From assembly GCF_026625125.1 (NCBI RefSeq), contig NZ_CP113097.1, forward strand, positions 2,604,001 through 2,668,000: DNA of 64,000 nucleotides, written 5' to 3'. The DNA is from Pseudomonas putida (lineage in GTDB: Bacteria > Pseudomonadota > Gammaproteobacteria > Pseudomonadales > Pseudomonadaceae). A model generated the notes under the pieces. It was given only the letters and a program-made list of their open reading frames with translations. It was not told the DNA's origin and searched no databases. Of this stretch, positions 8,517-16,810 are shown in pieces (positions within the stretch are counted from its first letter, which is position 1; each line of letters opens with the position of its first letter). Position numbers and translations under genes: made by a program.

Positions 8517-9002
8517 ATGATTGTCCTGACCCGCCGGATCGATGCATCCGACACTATCACCGGCACCGTTACCCTGGACGTCGATAGCCGTATCAAGAGC
8601 CGCTTGCGGGTTGCCCTCGACGATGGCCGGGAGGCGGGCCTGATGCTTGAGCGCGGCCACCTGCTGCGCGGTGGCGAGCTGCTGGCCGATGCCGCGGGCA
8701 GCCAGGTGGTGCAGGTACTCGCAGCGCCCGAGGCAGTATCGACCGTGCGTTGCAGCGACCCGCACCTGCTGGCGCGTGCCGCGTACCACCTGGGCAACCG
8801 CCACGTCCCCCTGCAGATCGAGCCGGGCCTGCTGCGTTACCAGCACGACCACGTGCTTGACGACATGCTGCGCGGCCTGGGCCTGACGGTCGAGGCCGAG
8901 CAGGCACCGTTCGAGCCAGAAGCCGGGGCCTACCAGAGCGCGCCGCACAGCCACAGCCATGGGCACGATCACCCCTTCGTGCGCCTGCCAGCCCATTCCT
9001 GA
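8517..9002 (+). CDS. ureE: Urease nickel metallochaperone UreE
   Basis: Nickel-binding accessory protein (161 aa) that donates Ni to the UreDFG-apoenzyme complex. Residues about 1-65 form the peptide-binding domain, and about 70-135 the metal-binding domain with the conserved LLARAAYHLGNRHVPLQI and YQHDHVLDDMLRGLG (interface His). The C-terminal tail HSHSHGHDHP is the typical histidine-rich extra nickel store. A good ribosome site (GAAGGAG) precedes the ATG by 5 bases. Confidence 0.96.
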   Translation: MIVLTRRIDASDTITGTVTLDVDSRIKSRLRVALDDGREAGLMLERGHLLRGGELLADAAGSQVVQVLAAPEAVSTVRCSDPHLLARAAYHLGNRHVPLQIEPGLLRYQHDHVLDDMLRGLGLTVEAEQAPFEPEAGAYQSAPHSHSHGHDHPFVRLPAHS

Positions 9003-9017
9003 ACCTTGGAGCTCACA

Positions 9018-9563
9018 ATGAAAAAAACGCTTGCCCTTGCGCTGCTGCTGGTTGCTCTGCCGGCCTTCGCCCACCCGGGCCATGACAGCAATCCGCTGCA
9101 CGATGGCCTGCTGCATCCGCTGACCGGCCTCGATCACCTGTTGATGCTGTTGGGTACCGGTGTGCTGGCGGCCTTGACCCGACGCAACCTGGCCTTGCCG
9201 CTGGCAACCTTGACGGCGATGTTCGCTGGCGCCGTGTGTGGCCACCTGTTCGGTGATGTGCTGGGCATGGAGACCATGATCGCCGTGTCGGTGCTGGTGG
9301 CAGGCGTCGCCGTACTGCTGCCTAGCCGCCAGTTGCTGCTGGCGCTGGCCATGCCTGTGTTTGCCCTGTTCCATGGCTGGGCCCATGGCGTTGAGGCCAC
9401 GCCCAGCGCCTTCTGGCTGTTCAGCGCCGGTTTCGTCACCGTCAGCGGCTTGCTGCTGGTCGTGGGCTTCGCTGTCGGTTGCCTGCTGCGCCGCCATAGC
9501 GCGCTGCAGAAAGCCTTTGGTGGCGGCATGCTTGCCGGCGCCGCAGTGGTGCTGGCCGGTTGA
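9018..9563 (+). CDS. ureJ: HupE/UreJ-family membrane protein, probable nickel transporter
   Basis: Integral membrane protein (181 aa) of the HupE/UreJ family, thought to act as a Ni or Co permease feeding urease or hydrogenase. It starts with a signal peptide (MKKTLALALLLVALPAFA) followed by the family motif HPGHD and HPLTGLDHLLMLL, whose histidines are the likely metal ligands, and has about five more hydrophobic helices. Another His motif, FALFHGWAHG, lies in the middle. The ATG at 9018 is used: an upstream TTG at 9006 would spoil the signal peptide. The stop overlaps the ureF ATG by one base (TGATG). Confidence 0.9.
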   Translation: MKKTLALALLLVALPAFAHPGHDSNPLHDGLLHPLTGLDHLLMLLGTGVLAALTRRNLALPLATLTAMFAGAVCGHLFGDVLGMETMIAVSVLVAGVAVLLPSRQLLLALAMPVFALFHGWAHGVEATPSAFWLFSAGFVTVSGLLLVVGFAVGCLLRRHSALQKAFGGGMLAGAAVVLAG

Positions 9564-10237
9564 TGAACAGCGACCTGGCATTGCTGCGCCTGCTGCAGCT
9601 GGCCAGCCCCGGCTTGCCGGTGGGGGGCTTTACCTACTCGCAAGGCCTTGAGTGGGCCGTTGAGGCGGGGTGGGTGCGAGACATCAAAAGCTTCAGCGCC
9701 TGGCAGTGCGAGCAGATGCACGACACCCTCGCTTACCTGGACTGGCCGGTCCTGGCGCGCCTGTACCACGCGTGCCAGGCCGATGATGCTGGCGCGTTTG
9801 CGCGCTGGAGCCGCTTTCTGCTGGCCAACCGCGAAACTGCCGAGCTGCGCCTTGAAGAGCAGCAGCGTGGCGCGGCGCTGGCGCGCTTGCTCGATGGTTG
9901 GCAGTTGGGCCAGGCCCCGGCCTGGCGCCCAAGCCTGGAACTCAGCCAGTTGGGCGGCATGGCCTGGCTGGCCGTGCACTGGTCGATCCCGTTGCGCCAG
10001 CTTGCCCTTGGGCATGCCTTCGCCTGGTTGGAGGGCGCGGTCATGGCTGGGGTCAAACTGGTGCCGTTCGGCCAGCAGGCGGCCCAGACCCTGCTGCGCG
10101 ACCTGGGTGAGACACTGCCCGGCATCATCGACCACGCCCTGGCGCTTGGTGACGACCAGCTCGGTGGCGGCTTGCCGCTGCTGGCCATTGCATCATCGCG
10201 TCACGAAACCCAATACACCCGTTTATTCCGTTCCTGA
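9563..10237 (+). CDS. ureF: Urease accessory protein UreF
   Basis: All-helical accessory protein (224 aa) that binds UreD and stimulates or proof-reads the UreG GTPase during nickel insertion. Family features include the N-terminal [28 protein letters not shown], split here as [18 protein letters not shown], and the conserved C-terminal helix ending in [15 protein letters not shown]. The ATG at 9563 overlaps the ureJ stop by one base, so translation is coupled. ureG follows after 11 bp. Confidence 0.96.
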   Translation: MNSDLALLRLLQLASPGLPVGGFTYSQGLEWAVEAGWVRDIKSFSAWQCEQMHDTLAYLDWPVLARLYHACQADDAGAFARWSRFLLANRETAELRLEEQQRGAALARLLDGWQLGQAPAWRPSLELSQLGGMAWLAVHWSIPLRQLALGHAFAWLEGAVMAGVKLVPFGQQAAQTLLRDLGETLPGIIDHALALGDDQLGGGLPLLAIASSRHETQYTRLFRS

Positions 10238-10248
10238 GGACTGCCTTA

Positions 10249-10872
10249 ATGCAAAGCTATCAGCAACCCCTGCGCGTCGGTGTCGGCGGCCCGGTCGGCT
10301 CTGGCAAGACCGCGCTGCTCGAATGCTTGTGCAAAGCCATGCGCGACCACTACCAGATCGCCGTGGTCACCAACGATATCTACACCAAGGAAGACCAGCG
10401 CATCCTTACTGAGGCCGGTGCGCTGGAGCCCGAGCGCATCGTCGGCGTCGAAACCGGTGGCTGCCCGCACACCGCCATCCGTGAGGATGCCTCGATGAAC
10501 CTGGCTGCCGTGGAAGCGTTGGCGCGCAAGTTCGGCAACCTTGAAGTCATCTTCGTGGAAAGCGGTGGCGACAACCTCAGCGCCACCTTCAGCCCTGAGC
10601 TGGCCGACCTGACCATCTACGTGATCGACGTGGCCGAAGGCGAAAAAATCCCGCGCAAGGGCGGGCCTGGCATCACCAAGTCCGATTTTCTGGTGATCAA
10701 CAAGACCGACCTCGCGCCCTACGTCGGTGCCTCGCTGGAGGTGATGGAGCGTGATACCCAGCGTATGCGCCCGGAGCGCCCGTGGACGTTCAGCAACCTG
10801 AAGAAAGGCGAGGGCCTGCAGGCGGTGATCGACTTCATCGTCGAGCGGGGGATGCTGGGGGTGAGGGGCTGA
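10249..10872 (+). CDS. ureG: Urease accessory GTPase UreG
   Basis: SIMIBI-class GTPase (207 aa) whose GTP hydrolysis drives nickel delivery to urease. P-loop GPVGSGKT at residues 13-20, the switch region [12 protein letters not shown], the nickel-binding CPH in [30 protein letters not shown], and the guanine-specificity motif NKTD. Last gene of the urease operon. Its final 38 bp overlap the 3' end of the convergent diguanylate cyclase gene, so no intergenic terminator exists and transcripts of the two will be antisense at their ends. Confidence 0.97.
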   Translation: MQSYQQPLRVGVGGPVGSGKTALLECLCKAMRDHYQIAVVTNDIYTKEDQRILTEAGALEPERIVGVETGGCPHTAIREDASMNLAAVEALARKFGNLEVIFVESGGDNLSATFSPELADLTIYVIDVAEGEKIPRKGGPGITKSDFLVINKTDLAPYVGASLEVMERDTQRMRPERPWTFSNLKKGEGLQAVIDFIVERGMLGVRG

Positions 10873-12433
10873 GGTCAAGCACTTCGACGCGGTTGCGGCC
10901 GTTGTGTTTGGCTTTGTACAACTGCCCGTCGGCTTGCTTGAGCACGCTGTCGGCCTGATGCGTATCGGGCCGGCGGCAGGCCACGCCGATCGACACGCTG
11001 AGCTTGCCCACATGCGGTGCGTCGGCCTGTTCGACCGCGGCGCGTATGCGTTCGGCAATGCGCCGGGCATCGGCCAGGCCAGTGTCCGGCAGCAGCATGG
11101 TGAATTCCTCGCCGCCGACCCGGCAGGGCAGGTCGTCGTGGCGTGAATTATGGCGCAACAGCTCGGCGAGGTGTTTGAGCACCTCATCGCCCGCATCGTG
11201 GCCAAAGTTATCGTTGACCTGTTTGAAATGGTCGATGTCCAGGGCCAGCACGGCGAATGCTCTTGGGCTCTGCATCAAGGCGTCCAGCGTCAGTTGCATG
11301 GCACGCCGGTTGGCAAGGCCGGTCAGGGCATCACTCTGAGCCTGTTGGCGCAGCTTGCCGAATTTTTCCTGCAACAATTGCTCGCCTGTCAGCAAGGCGC
11401 GGCGGATGGCTGCGACCTCCACGTACCACGCATCGATTCGGCGCAGCTGATCGCCGGTCTGGGTGGCGGACAGGTGGCTGGCGCTGTGTGCCAGTTGGCG
11501 TAACGGCAAGGTCAGGCGGTAGGTCATCCAGAGCATCAACAGCAAGCCGATGATGCTGACCGGCAGGATATAGAGCAGCACCTTGCGAGTCATTTCGCCC
11601 AGGGGCGCCAAGGCCAGGTCCCGCGGTGTCTGCACCACCACTGCCCAGTGCGCTTCAGGCACCGGGGCAAAGCCCGCAAGCATGGGAACGCCGGCAGAGT
11701 TGGGCACTTCGAGGGTGCCTGTCTGGCCACGCAGCGCCGCGCTGATCGTTGGGCTGTCGCTGACCTGGGTGCCAATGCGCGCATGCTCGGGGTGGTGCAG
11801 CAGGCGTAGGTCGGCGTCGGCGACGAAGGCGAAGGTGCCGTCCTGTTGGTAGTGCAGGCCGATCAACGTATGCAATGCGCTTTCTTTCTTGAGAAACACC
11901 GAACCGCCGACAATGCCCAGGTAGCGGCCATCGGCGGCAAAGATCGGCTGCGAAACGAAGATCACCAAATCGCCCCCGCGCGAGGTGTAGGCGGAACTGA
12001 CCCACGGCTGGCGGGCTTGCACGGCTTGGCGGATTTCGCTGGAGTGCTGGTGGTGGCTGGTGACCTGTTCTATGTCCGGATGCGCCACCAGCACCTGGCC
12101 TTGGGCGTTGACGATGACGATGGAGTTGAAGTCCTTGTCCTGCACCTGCAGCCGCTCGGCTTCACTTTGCAGCGCGGCCAGGTCGTCCAGGCCGCCGCCC
12201 AGTTGCCCGGCACTGTAGGACAAGTGGTTGCGTGCCGAGCGCAGGAACTCGTCGATATCCGATGCCAGTTTGCTCGCATAGGCTTGGTTGGCCTTGAGCT
12301 CCAGGTCGACCAAGGCGCGGTGCTGTACCCGGTAGGCGACCGCGAGGGTGTTGCACAGGGTTGCCAGGCACGCCAGCACGACAATGCCAACGACCAGGGT
12401 GCGTAGGTGGAACATGGGCAAGCGCTTGAGCAT
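10835..12433 (-). CDS. Membrane diguanylate cyclase with periplasmic Cache-type sensor
   Basis: Makes cyclic-di-GMP from two GTP. Product about 532 aa: N-terminal membrane helix (about residues 6-28), a large periplasmic dCache-type ligand domain (about 35-275), a second helix (about 288-308), a HAMP-like linker and a C-terminal GGDEF domain (about 370-520). The active-site motif is GGEEF at about 440, fully catalytic by family rules, with an RxxD inhibitory site (RHDD) exactly five residues before it, so product inhibition is expected. I chose the ATG at 12433; a TTG at 12466 and an ATG at 12415 are also possible and none has a clear ribosome site. Convergent with ureG, 38-bp overlap. Confidence 0.88.
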   Translation of the reverse strand: MLKRLPMFHLRTLVVGIVVLACLATLCNTLAVAYRVQHRALVDLELKANQAYASKLASDIDEFLRSARNHLSYSAGQLGGGLDDLAALQSEAERLQVQDKDFNSIVIVNAQGQVLVAHPDIEQVTSHHQHSSEIRQAVQARQPWVSSAYTSRGGDLVIFVSQPIFAADGRYLGIVGGSVFLKKESALHTLIGLHYQQDGTFAFVADADLRLLHHPEHARIGTQVSDSPTISAALRGQTGTLEVPNSAGVPMLAGFAPVPEAHWAVVVQTPRDLALAPLGEMTRKVLLYILPVSIIGLLLMLWMTYRLTLPLRQLAHSASHLSATQTGDQLRRIDAWYVEVAAIRRALLTGEQLLQEKFGKLRQQAQSDALTGLANRRAMQLTLDALMQSPRAFAVLALDIDHFKQVNDNFGHDAGDEVLKHLAELLRHNSRHDDLPCRVGGEEFTMLLPDTGLADARRIAERIRAAVEQADAPHVGKLSVSIGVACRRPDTHQADSVLKQADGQLYKAKHNGRNRVEVLDLSPSPPASPARR

Positions 12434-12546
12434 GGGGGGCCTGTAATGCGAGGGCGACGGGCTCAAGTATGGCCGTATTCTGCCGAACTGCTGCCATTGC
12501 GCCGCCCGGCTGGCTCAGCCATGGCGCAGGCGGCGCTGTGGCCTGT

Positions 12547-13269
12547 TCAGTCATGGCAGCAATGCGGTTTGCCGGGCTGGATTTCGTAGCGATCGTGATG
12601 CCGCACCCAGTCCATGGTGCCTTCCTCGTTGCGCCCCAATGGCGCAATGTCGAGGAAATTGTAGGTATTGACCAGGATGTCGAGCCCGCGCGCATAGGTT
12701 GAGTAGGTATGAAAGACGCTGCCGTCCTGGTCCCGGTAGAAGGCGCTCAACCCAGGCAGCTCGCTGTCGTTGCCGGTGTAGGGTTCGTAGTTGTAGTGGC
12801 TGTTGCCGTCAGTGGCGACACTGACGCCGAAATCTTCATTGAAACTGCTGCCGTTTGACGAGTACCAGGGAAAGCGCCAGCCCATGCGCTGGGCAAATGC
12901 CTGGAACTCAGCGCGGGGCGCACGCGAAACGGCGACCAGCGAAACATCGTGATGCGCCAGGTGCAGGTTGGCGCCGTCGAAATGGTCGGCGAGGAACGAG
13001 CAGCCGGGGCAGCCTTCGCTCCAGCCCTCGGCAAACATGAAATGGTAGACCAGCAACTGACTGCGCCCGGCGAACAGGTCGCCTAAGCTCAGCTCGCCGT
13101 GCGGGCCTTGAAAAGTGTAGGGATGCTCCAGCTTGACCCAGGGCAGGGCGCGGCGGGCGGCGGCCAGTTCGTCGCGCTGGTGGGTAAAGGCTTTTTCATG
13201 CAGCCATAGCTGACGGCGGGCGGCCAACCATTGGCTGCGCGAGACGATGTCGGGCTTTTGAGGGTTCAT
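12547..13269 (-). CDS. DUF899 family thioredoxin-like protein
   Basis: Cytoplasmic protein (240 aa) of the DUF899 family, which has a thioredoxin-like fold; function unproven. Visible landmarks are the N-terminal SRSQWLAARRQLWLHEKAFT, LPWVKLEHPYTFQGPHGE, the possible redox motif CPGC inside WSEGCPGCSFLADHFDG, and the C-terminal EEGTMDWVRHHDRYE. It ends in two cysteines (HCCHD). The ATG at 13269 starts the conserved part (MNPQKPD); the longer open frame upstream is not family-like. Stands alone between the cyclase and the HAD gene. Confidence 0.88.
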   Translation of the reverse strand: MNPQKPDIVSRSQWLAARRQLWLHEKAFTHQRDELAAARRALPWVKLEHPYTFQGPHGELSLGDLFAGRSQLLVYHFMFAEGWSEGCPGCSFLADHFDGANLHLAHHDVSLVAVSRAPRAEFQAFAQRMGWRFPWYSSNGSSFNEDFGVSVATDGNSHYNYEPYTGNDSELPGLSAFYRDQDGSVFHTYSTYARGLDILVNTYNFLDIAPLGRNEEGTMDWVRHHDRYEIQPGKPHCCHD

Positions 13270-13388
13270 GGGGATGACTCCACACGTGGGGTTCAAGTGT
13301 GGTCGAGCGGGCAGGGAGGAGATCGACAGCAGGCCCTGTGCTCGCGACGAGTGGTCAGGGCCCGGCAAGTCCAGTCACAGCATGAGGC

Positions 13389-14054
13389 TCAAGCGCTGCA
13401 CTGCATCGCTTCTATCACCTCCCACAACCGCGGATCGTCAAAATCATCCACCACAAGGCTGGCCCCCGCAGCCATCAGCCGCTCTGCCGTCTGTGTCGTG
13501 GCAACCCCCACGGTAAAGATCCCGGCGCCGCTCGCCGCTTTCACACCTGGCAACGAATCCTCGAACGCCAGCGCCTCCCCGGCCGTTGCCTCCAGGCGCT
13601 GCAAGCCGGTCAGGTACGGCAACGGGTCAGGCTTGGGCCGTGCCAGTTCCTCGGCCACCAGCACATGCTCGAAGTGTGCGCCAAGGCCCATGGCAGTGAG
13701 CATGTGCTCGGCATTGAGCCTTGGTGCGTTGGTCACCACGCACATGCCGATACAGCGTGCCCGGGCATAGTCCAGCAGGCGCAGCAGCCCCGGCATGGGT
13801 TCAAGGGCAGGGGCCAGCTCGCGGAACAGCGCTTCCTTGCGATCAGCCAGCGCCAGGCATTCCTGCGCGCCGGCGTTTGGGAACAGCTCGGCAAACAAGG
13901 GCCCATTGGCCCGGCCGCTGATCTGGGCATCGAACTGGGCCTGGGTCAGCTCACGGCCATCATGGTCGCGCAACAACTGACGGAAAGCCTGCAAATGCAG
14001 GGTGTCGGTGTCGGTGAGGGTTCCGTCGAGGTCGAACAGCAGTGCAGTCAGCAT
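13389..14054 (-). CDS. HAD-superfamily phosphatase, beta-phosphoglucomutase/GPH-like
   Basis: Haloacid dehalogenase-type hydrolase (221 aa). Motif I FDLDGTLTDTD near the N-terminus gives the Asp nucleophile (Asp8) and acid/base (Asp10); the helical cap follows (about 18-85); motif II VVTNAP; motif III Lys in ARPKPDPLPYL; motif IV FEDSLPGVKAA. This set matches sugar-phosphate phosphatases, with substrate unknown. The ATG at 14054 (MLTALLFDLDG) is preferred to an upstream start that would add nine odd residues. It is transcribed divergently from lexA2, 102 bp away. Confidence 0.88.
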   Translation of the reverse strand: MLTALLFDLDGTLTDTDTLHLQAFRQLLRDHDGRELTQAQFDAQISGRANGPLFAELFPNAGAQECLALADRKEALFRELAPALEPMPGLLRLLDYARARCIGMCVVTNAPRLNAEHMLTAMGLGAHFEHVLVAEELARPKPDPLPYLTGLQRLEATAGEALAFEDSLPGVKAASGAGIFTVGVATTQTAERLMAAGASLVVDDFDDPRLWEVIEAMQCSA

Positions 14055-14141
14055 CAGGCATCCAGGCAGTAGAAAACACACGTCGGGGCATCATAACCAA
14101 ACCCAGCGACGAAGGGGGCTGTTCAGTCTTCGCTGAAAAGA

Positions 14142-14153
14142 GTACAAATGTGC
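14142..14153 (+). promoter_or_regulatory. LexA2 box overlapping the lexA2 start
   Basis: The sequence GTACAAATGTGC is an exact match to GTAC-N4-GTGC, the motif published for P. putida LexA2 (distinct from the E. coli-type CTG-N10-CAG LexA1 box). It ends only 3 bases before the ATG at 14157 and contains another in-frame ATG (14148). Bound repressor would therefore sit on the start of the gene and on the likely -10 region (TACAAAT). Confidence 0.85.
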
Positions 14154-14156
14154 TCC

Positions 14157-14765
14157 ATGGACAATCTTACCCCCAAACGCCGCGCAATCCTCGACTTCAT
14201 CCGTGAACGCATCACCGATCATGGCCAGCCGCCGAGCCTTGCCGACATCGCCCAGCGTTTCGGCTTCGCCTCCCGCAGTGTTGCGCGCAAGCACATCACT
14301 GCCCTGTGCCAGGCCGGCTACATCGACGTCACGCCCAATCAGGCACGTGGCATCCGCCTGGCCGCACCCTTGCGCCGCCCGGAAATTCTCGAAGTGCCCG
14401 TGCTGGGCCAGGTGGCTGCAGGCGCGCCGATCGGCCCCGACCTGGGCATTCACGAGCAGTTGCTGATTGACCCCAGCCTGTTCCGGCGTACACCGGACTA
14501 CCTGCTCAAAGTGCGCGGCGACTCGATGATCGATGACGGCATCTTCGACGGTGACCTGGTGGGTATTCGCCAGCAAGGTGAGGCCCGCGATGGCCAGATC
14601 GTGGTCGCCCGCCTCGACGGCGAGGTCACCATCAAACGCCTGCAACGCCAACCCGGCGGCTACCGGCTGCTGCCACGCAACCCTGCCTATGCGCCGATCG
14701 ATGTCGGGCCTGAGCGCGAATTCTTCATCGAAGGCGTGTTCTGCGGCCTGTTGAGGCGCGACTGA
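14157..14765 (+). CDS. lexA2: SOS repressor LexA2
   Basis: Self-cleaving repressor of the DNA-damage mutasome cassette. 202 aa from the ATG at 14157 (an ATG at 14148 gives 205 aa). N-terminal winged helix (about 1-65, TPKRRAILDFIRERI, then SRSVARKHI recognition region), then the S24 peptidase domain with cleavage site Ala88-Gly89 (QVAAGA), catalytic Ser123 (RGDSM) and Lys160 (VTIKR). All residues for RecA*-stimulated autocleavage are present. First gene of lexA2-imuA-imuB-dnaE2, whose cistrons touch or overlap. There is no strong ribosome site, only AAGAG before the first ATG. Confidence 0.95.
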   Translation: MDNLTPKRRAILDFIRERITDHGQPPSLADIAQRFGFASRSVARKHITALCQAGYIDVTPNQARGIRLAAPLRRPEILEVPVLGQVAAGAPIGPDLGIHEQLLIDPSLFRRTPDYLLKVRGDSMIDDGIFDGDLVGIRQQGEARDGQIVVARLDGEVTIKRLQRQPGGYRLLPRNPAYAPIDVGPEREFFIEGVFCGLLRRD

Positions 14766-15385
14766 TGGGCGCGGTGGTCGACCTTGACCGCTTGCTGGAC
14801 CAGCGCCAGGTCTGGCGCGGCCGGCAGGCGCGGGTCCGGCCGGCCGGGTTGCAGCCCACCGGCCATGCGGCGCTTGATCAACGGCTGCCGGAGGGTGGCT
14901 GGCCCGCAGCTGCGCTGAGCGAGTTGCTGTTGGCCAGCCCTGGATGTGGCGAACTGCAACTCTTGTGGCCCTCATTGGCCCGGCTGACCGCCGATGGCGG
15001 GCGAGTGGTGCTGGTGGCGCCTCCCTTTATCCCTTACGCACCGGCATGGCAAGCGGCCGGGGTGGACTTGCGCTGGCTGGTCCAGGTCGATGCCCAGCAG
15101 GCTGATGCCCTCTGGGCTGCCGAGCAGTGCCTGCGCTCTGGCAGTTGCGCCGCAGTACTGTGCTGGCCGGAGCGAGCCGATGACCGTGCGTTGCGCCGCC
15201 TGCAGGTGGCGGCAGAAACCGGGCAGGCGCTGGCTTTTGCCTGCCGGCCGCAGCAGGCTGCGCACAATCCATCCCCGGCCGCGGTACGCATCGCCATCGA
15301 CGCGCGGCCCGCGCAGTGGCGTGTGCTCAAGTGTCGCGGTGGTTTACCGCCGGCTGCAGCCATCCCCTGTGCCTGGCAGGGGTGA
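14765..15385 (+). CDS. imuA: Translesion synthesis accessory protein ImuA (RecA-like)
   Basis: Component of the ImuA-ImuB-DnaE2 mutasome that copies damaged DNA after SOS induction. 206 aa; ImuA proteins are distant RecA/SulA-like folds without a complete Walker A. Recognisable features are the typical N-terminal region ending HAALDQRLPEGGWPAAALSE, the strand GGRVVLVAPPFIPYAPAW, and the position in the operon. The ATG overlaps the lexA2 stop by one base (TGATG). The C-terminus in other species binds ImuB; here it is short and ends KCRGGLPPAAAIPCAWQG. Confidence 0.92.
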   Translation: MGAVVDLDRLLDQRQVWRGRQARVRPAGLQPTGHAALDQRLPEGGWPAAALSELLLASPGCGELQLLWPSLARLTADGGRVVLVAPPFIPYAPAWQAAGVDLRWLVQVDAQQADALWAAEQCLRSGSCAAVLCWPERADDRALRRLQVAAETGQALAFACRPQQAAHNPSPAAVRIAIDARPAQWRVLKCRGGLPPAAAIPCAWQG

Positions 15386-15391
15386 TGCAAC

Positions 15392-16810
15392 ATGCTCTGG
15401 GCCTGCATCCTACTGCCGCAATTGGCGCTGGACTCGATCCTGCGTGAACGTGATGACGCCGATGCGCCCCTGGTGCTGATCGGCGGGCCGGTACAACGGC
15501 GTGTGTTGCAAGCGGTGAACCCTGCTGCGGCAGCGCTCGGTCTGCGTGCTGGGCTAACCCTCACCGCCGCCCGCGCCTTGGCCGACGGTTTCACCTGCGT
15601 TGAAGCAGACGCGGCGCGCATCGAGCAACTGCAGCAATTGCTGGCGGCCTGGGCGTACCGCTTCAGTGCCCAGGTCAGCTTGCATTACCCGCGTGCCGTG
15701 TTGCTGGAAGTGGGCTCCAGCCTGCAACTGTTTGGCCCATGGCCCGTGTTCGAGGCGCGTCTGCGCGAGGAGCTCGCAGCCCTCGGGCTGCGTCAGCGGA
15801 TTGTCCTGGCCACCAACCCAGTGGCGGCGCGCATGCTTGCCAATGGTCATGACGGCCTGGCATTGAGCTGCCCGCAAGCAACCCGGTCGGCGCTGGCGCG
15901 TATGCCCATTGCGCGGGTGGGGTTGCCACAGGACGCCGCTGAAGCGTTCGCCAGCATGGGGCTGCATCAGCTTGACCAGGTATTGGCCTTGCCGCGGGAT
16001 GCCCTGGCCAGACGCTTCGGTGCCCAGGTCCAGTTGCACCTGGACCAGTTGCTGGGGCTGCGTACGCTCGGCTTGAGCTTCTATCAGCCGCCGGACCGCT
16101 TCGAAACGCGGCTGGAGCTCAACTTCGACGTGGAATCGCACCAGGCGTTGCTGTTCCCGTTGCGGCGCATGCTCAACGACCTGGCCGCCTTCCTGGCCGG
16201 GCGAGACTGCGGGGTACAGCGGTTCAGCCTGTACCTGGAGCACGCCGAGGGGCCGGACACGCCCCTGCAGGTCGGCCTGCTGGCGGCAGAACGTGATGCG
16301 GCAATGCTCTTCGAACTGGCGCGCGGGCGCCTGGAGCCGCTGCGCATCCCGGCACCGGTGCGTAATCTGCGCCTGGTGGCCGATGACTTGCCGGCTTTCG
16401 TGCCCCAGCACCATGCGTTGTTCGACCCACGGGCCCAGCAGGCCCAACCCTGGGAGCAACTGCGTGAGCGCTTGCGTGCCCGGCTGGGCGACGACGCGGT
16501 CAAGGGCCTGCGCGCTGAAGCCGACCACCGCCCCGAATGTGCCTGGCAGGCCGCCGAGTATGGCGGGCAGGGCAGCCTGCCCACCTTGCCCGGGAGCCGC
16601 CCAGGCTGGTTGTTGCCCCAGCCACTGGCACTGGACCCCAGCGTTCACAGGTTGCTGGGGCAGGCTGAGCGTATCGAGTCGGGCTGGTGGGATGGCGGTG
16701 ATGTGCGCCGCGACTATTACCGCATCGAAACGCGTGAAGGCCTGCGCGGCTGGGCCTACCGCGACCTGGCCCAGCCCGGAGCCTTGTGGCTGCAAGGCTG
16801 GTTCGCATGA
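15392..16810 (+). CDS. imuB: ImuB, catalytically inactive Y-family polymerase homologue
   Basis: Hub protein of the mutasome that contacts the beta clamp, ImuA and DnaE2. 472 aa with a Y-family palm/finger fold: N-terminal [15 protein letters not shown] where active polymerases have the DxD-type metal site, so the catalytic acids are missing as in all ImuB proteins. The helix-hairpin-helix region ([22 protein letters not shown]) and little-finger-like region follow. A candidate clamp-binding motif is QPLALD near residue 409. The stop overlaps the dnaE2 start (ATGA). Confidence 0.93.
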   Translation: MLWACILLPQLALDSILRERDDADAPLVLIGGPVQRRVLQAVNPAAAALGLRAGLTLTAARALADGFTCVEADAARIEQLQQLLAAWAYRFSAQVSLHYPRAVLLEVGSSLQLFGPWPVFEARLREELAALGLRQRIVLATNPVAARMLANGHDGLALSCPQATRSALARMPIARVGLPQDAAEAFASMGLHQLDQVLALPRDALARRFGAQVQLHLDQLLGLRTLGLSFYQPPDRFETRLELNFDVESHQALLFPLRRMLNDLAAFLAGRDCGVQRFSLYLEHAEGPDTPLQVGLLAAERDAAMLFELARGRLEPLRIPAPVRNLRLVADDLPAFVPQHHALFDPRAQQAQPWEQLRERLRARLGDDAVKGLRAEADHRPECAWQAAEYGGQGSLPTLPGSRPGWLLPQPLALDPSVHRLLGQAERIESGWWDGGDVRRDYYRIETREGLRGWAYRDLAQPGALWLQGWFA

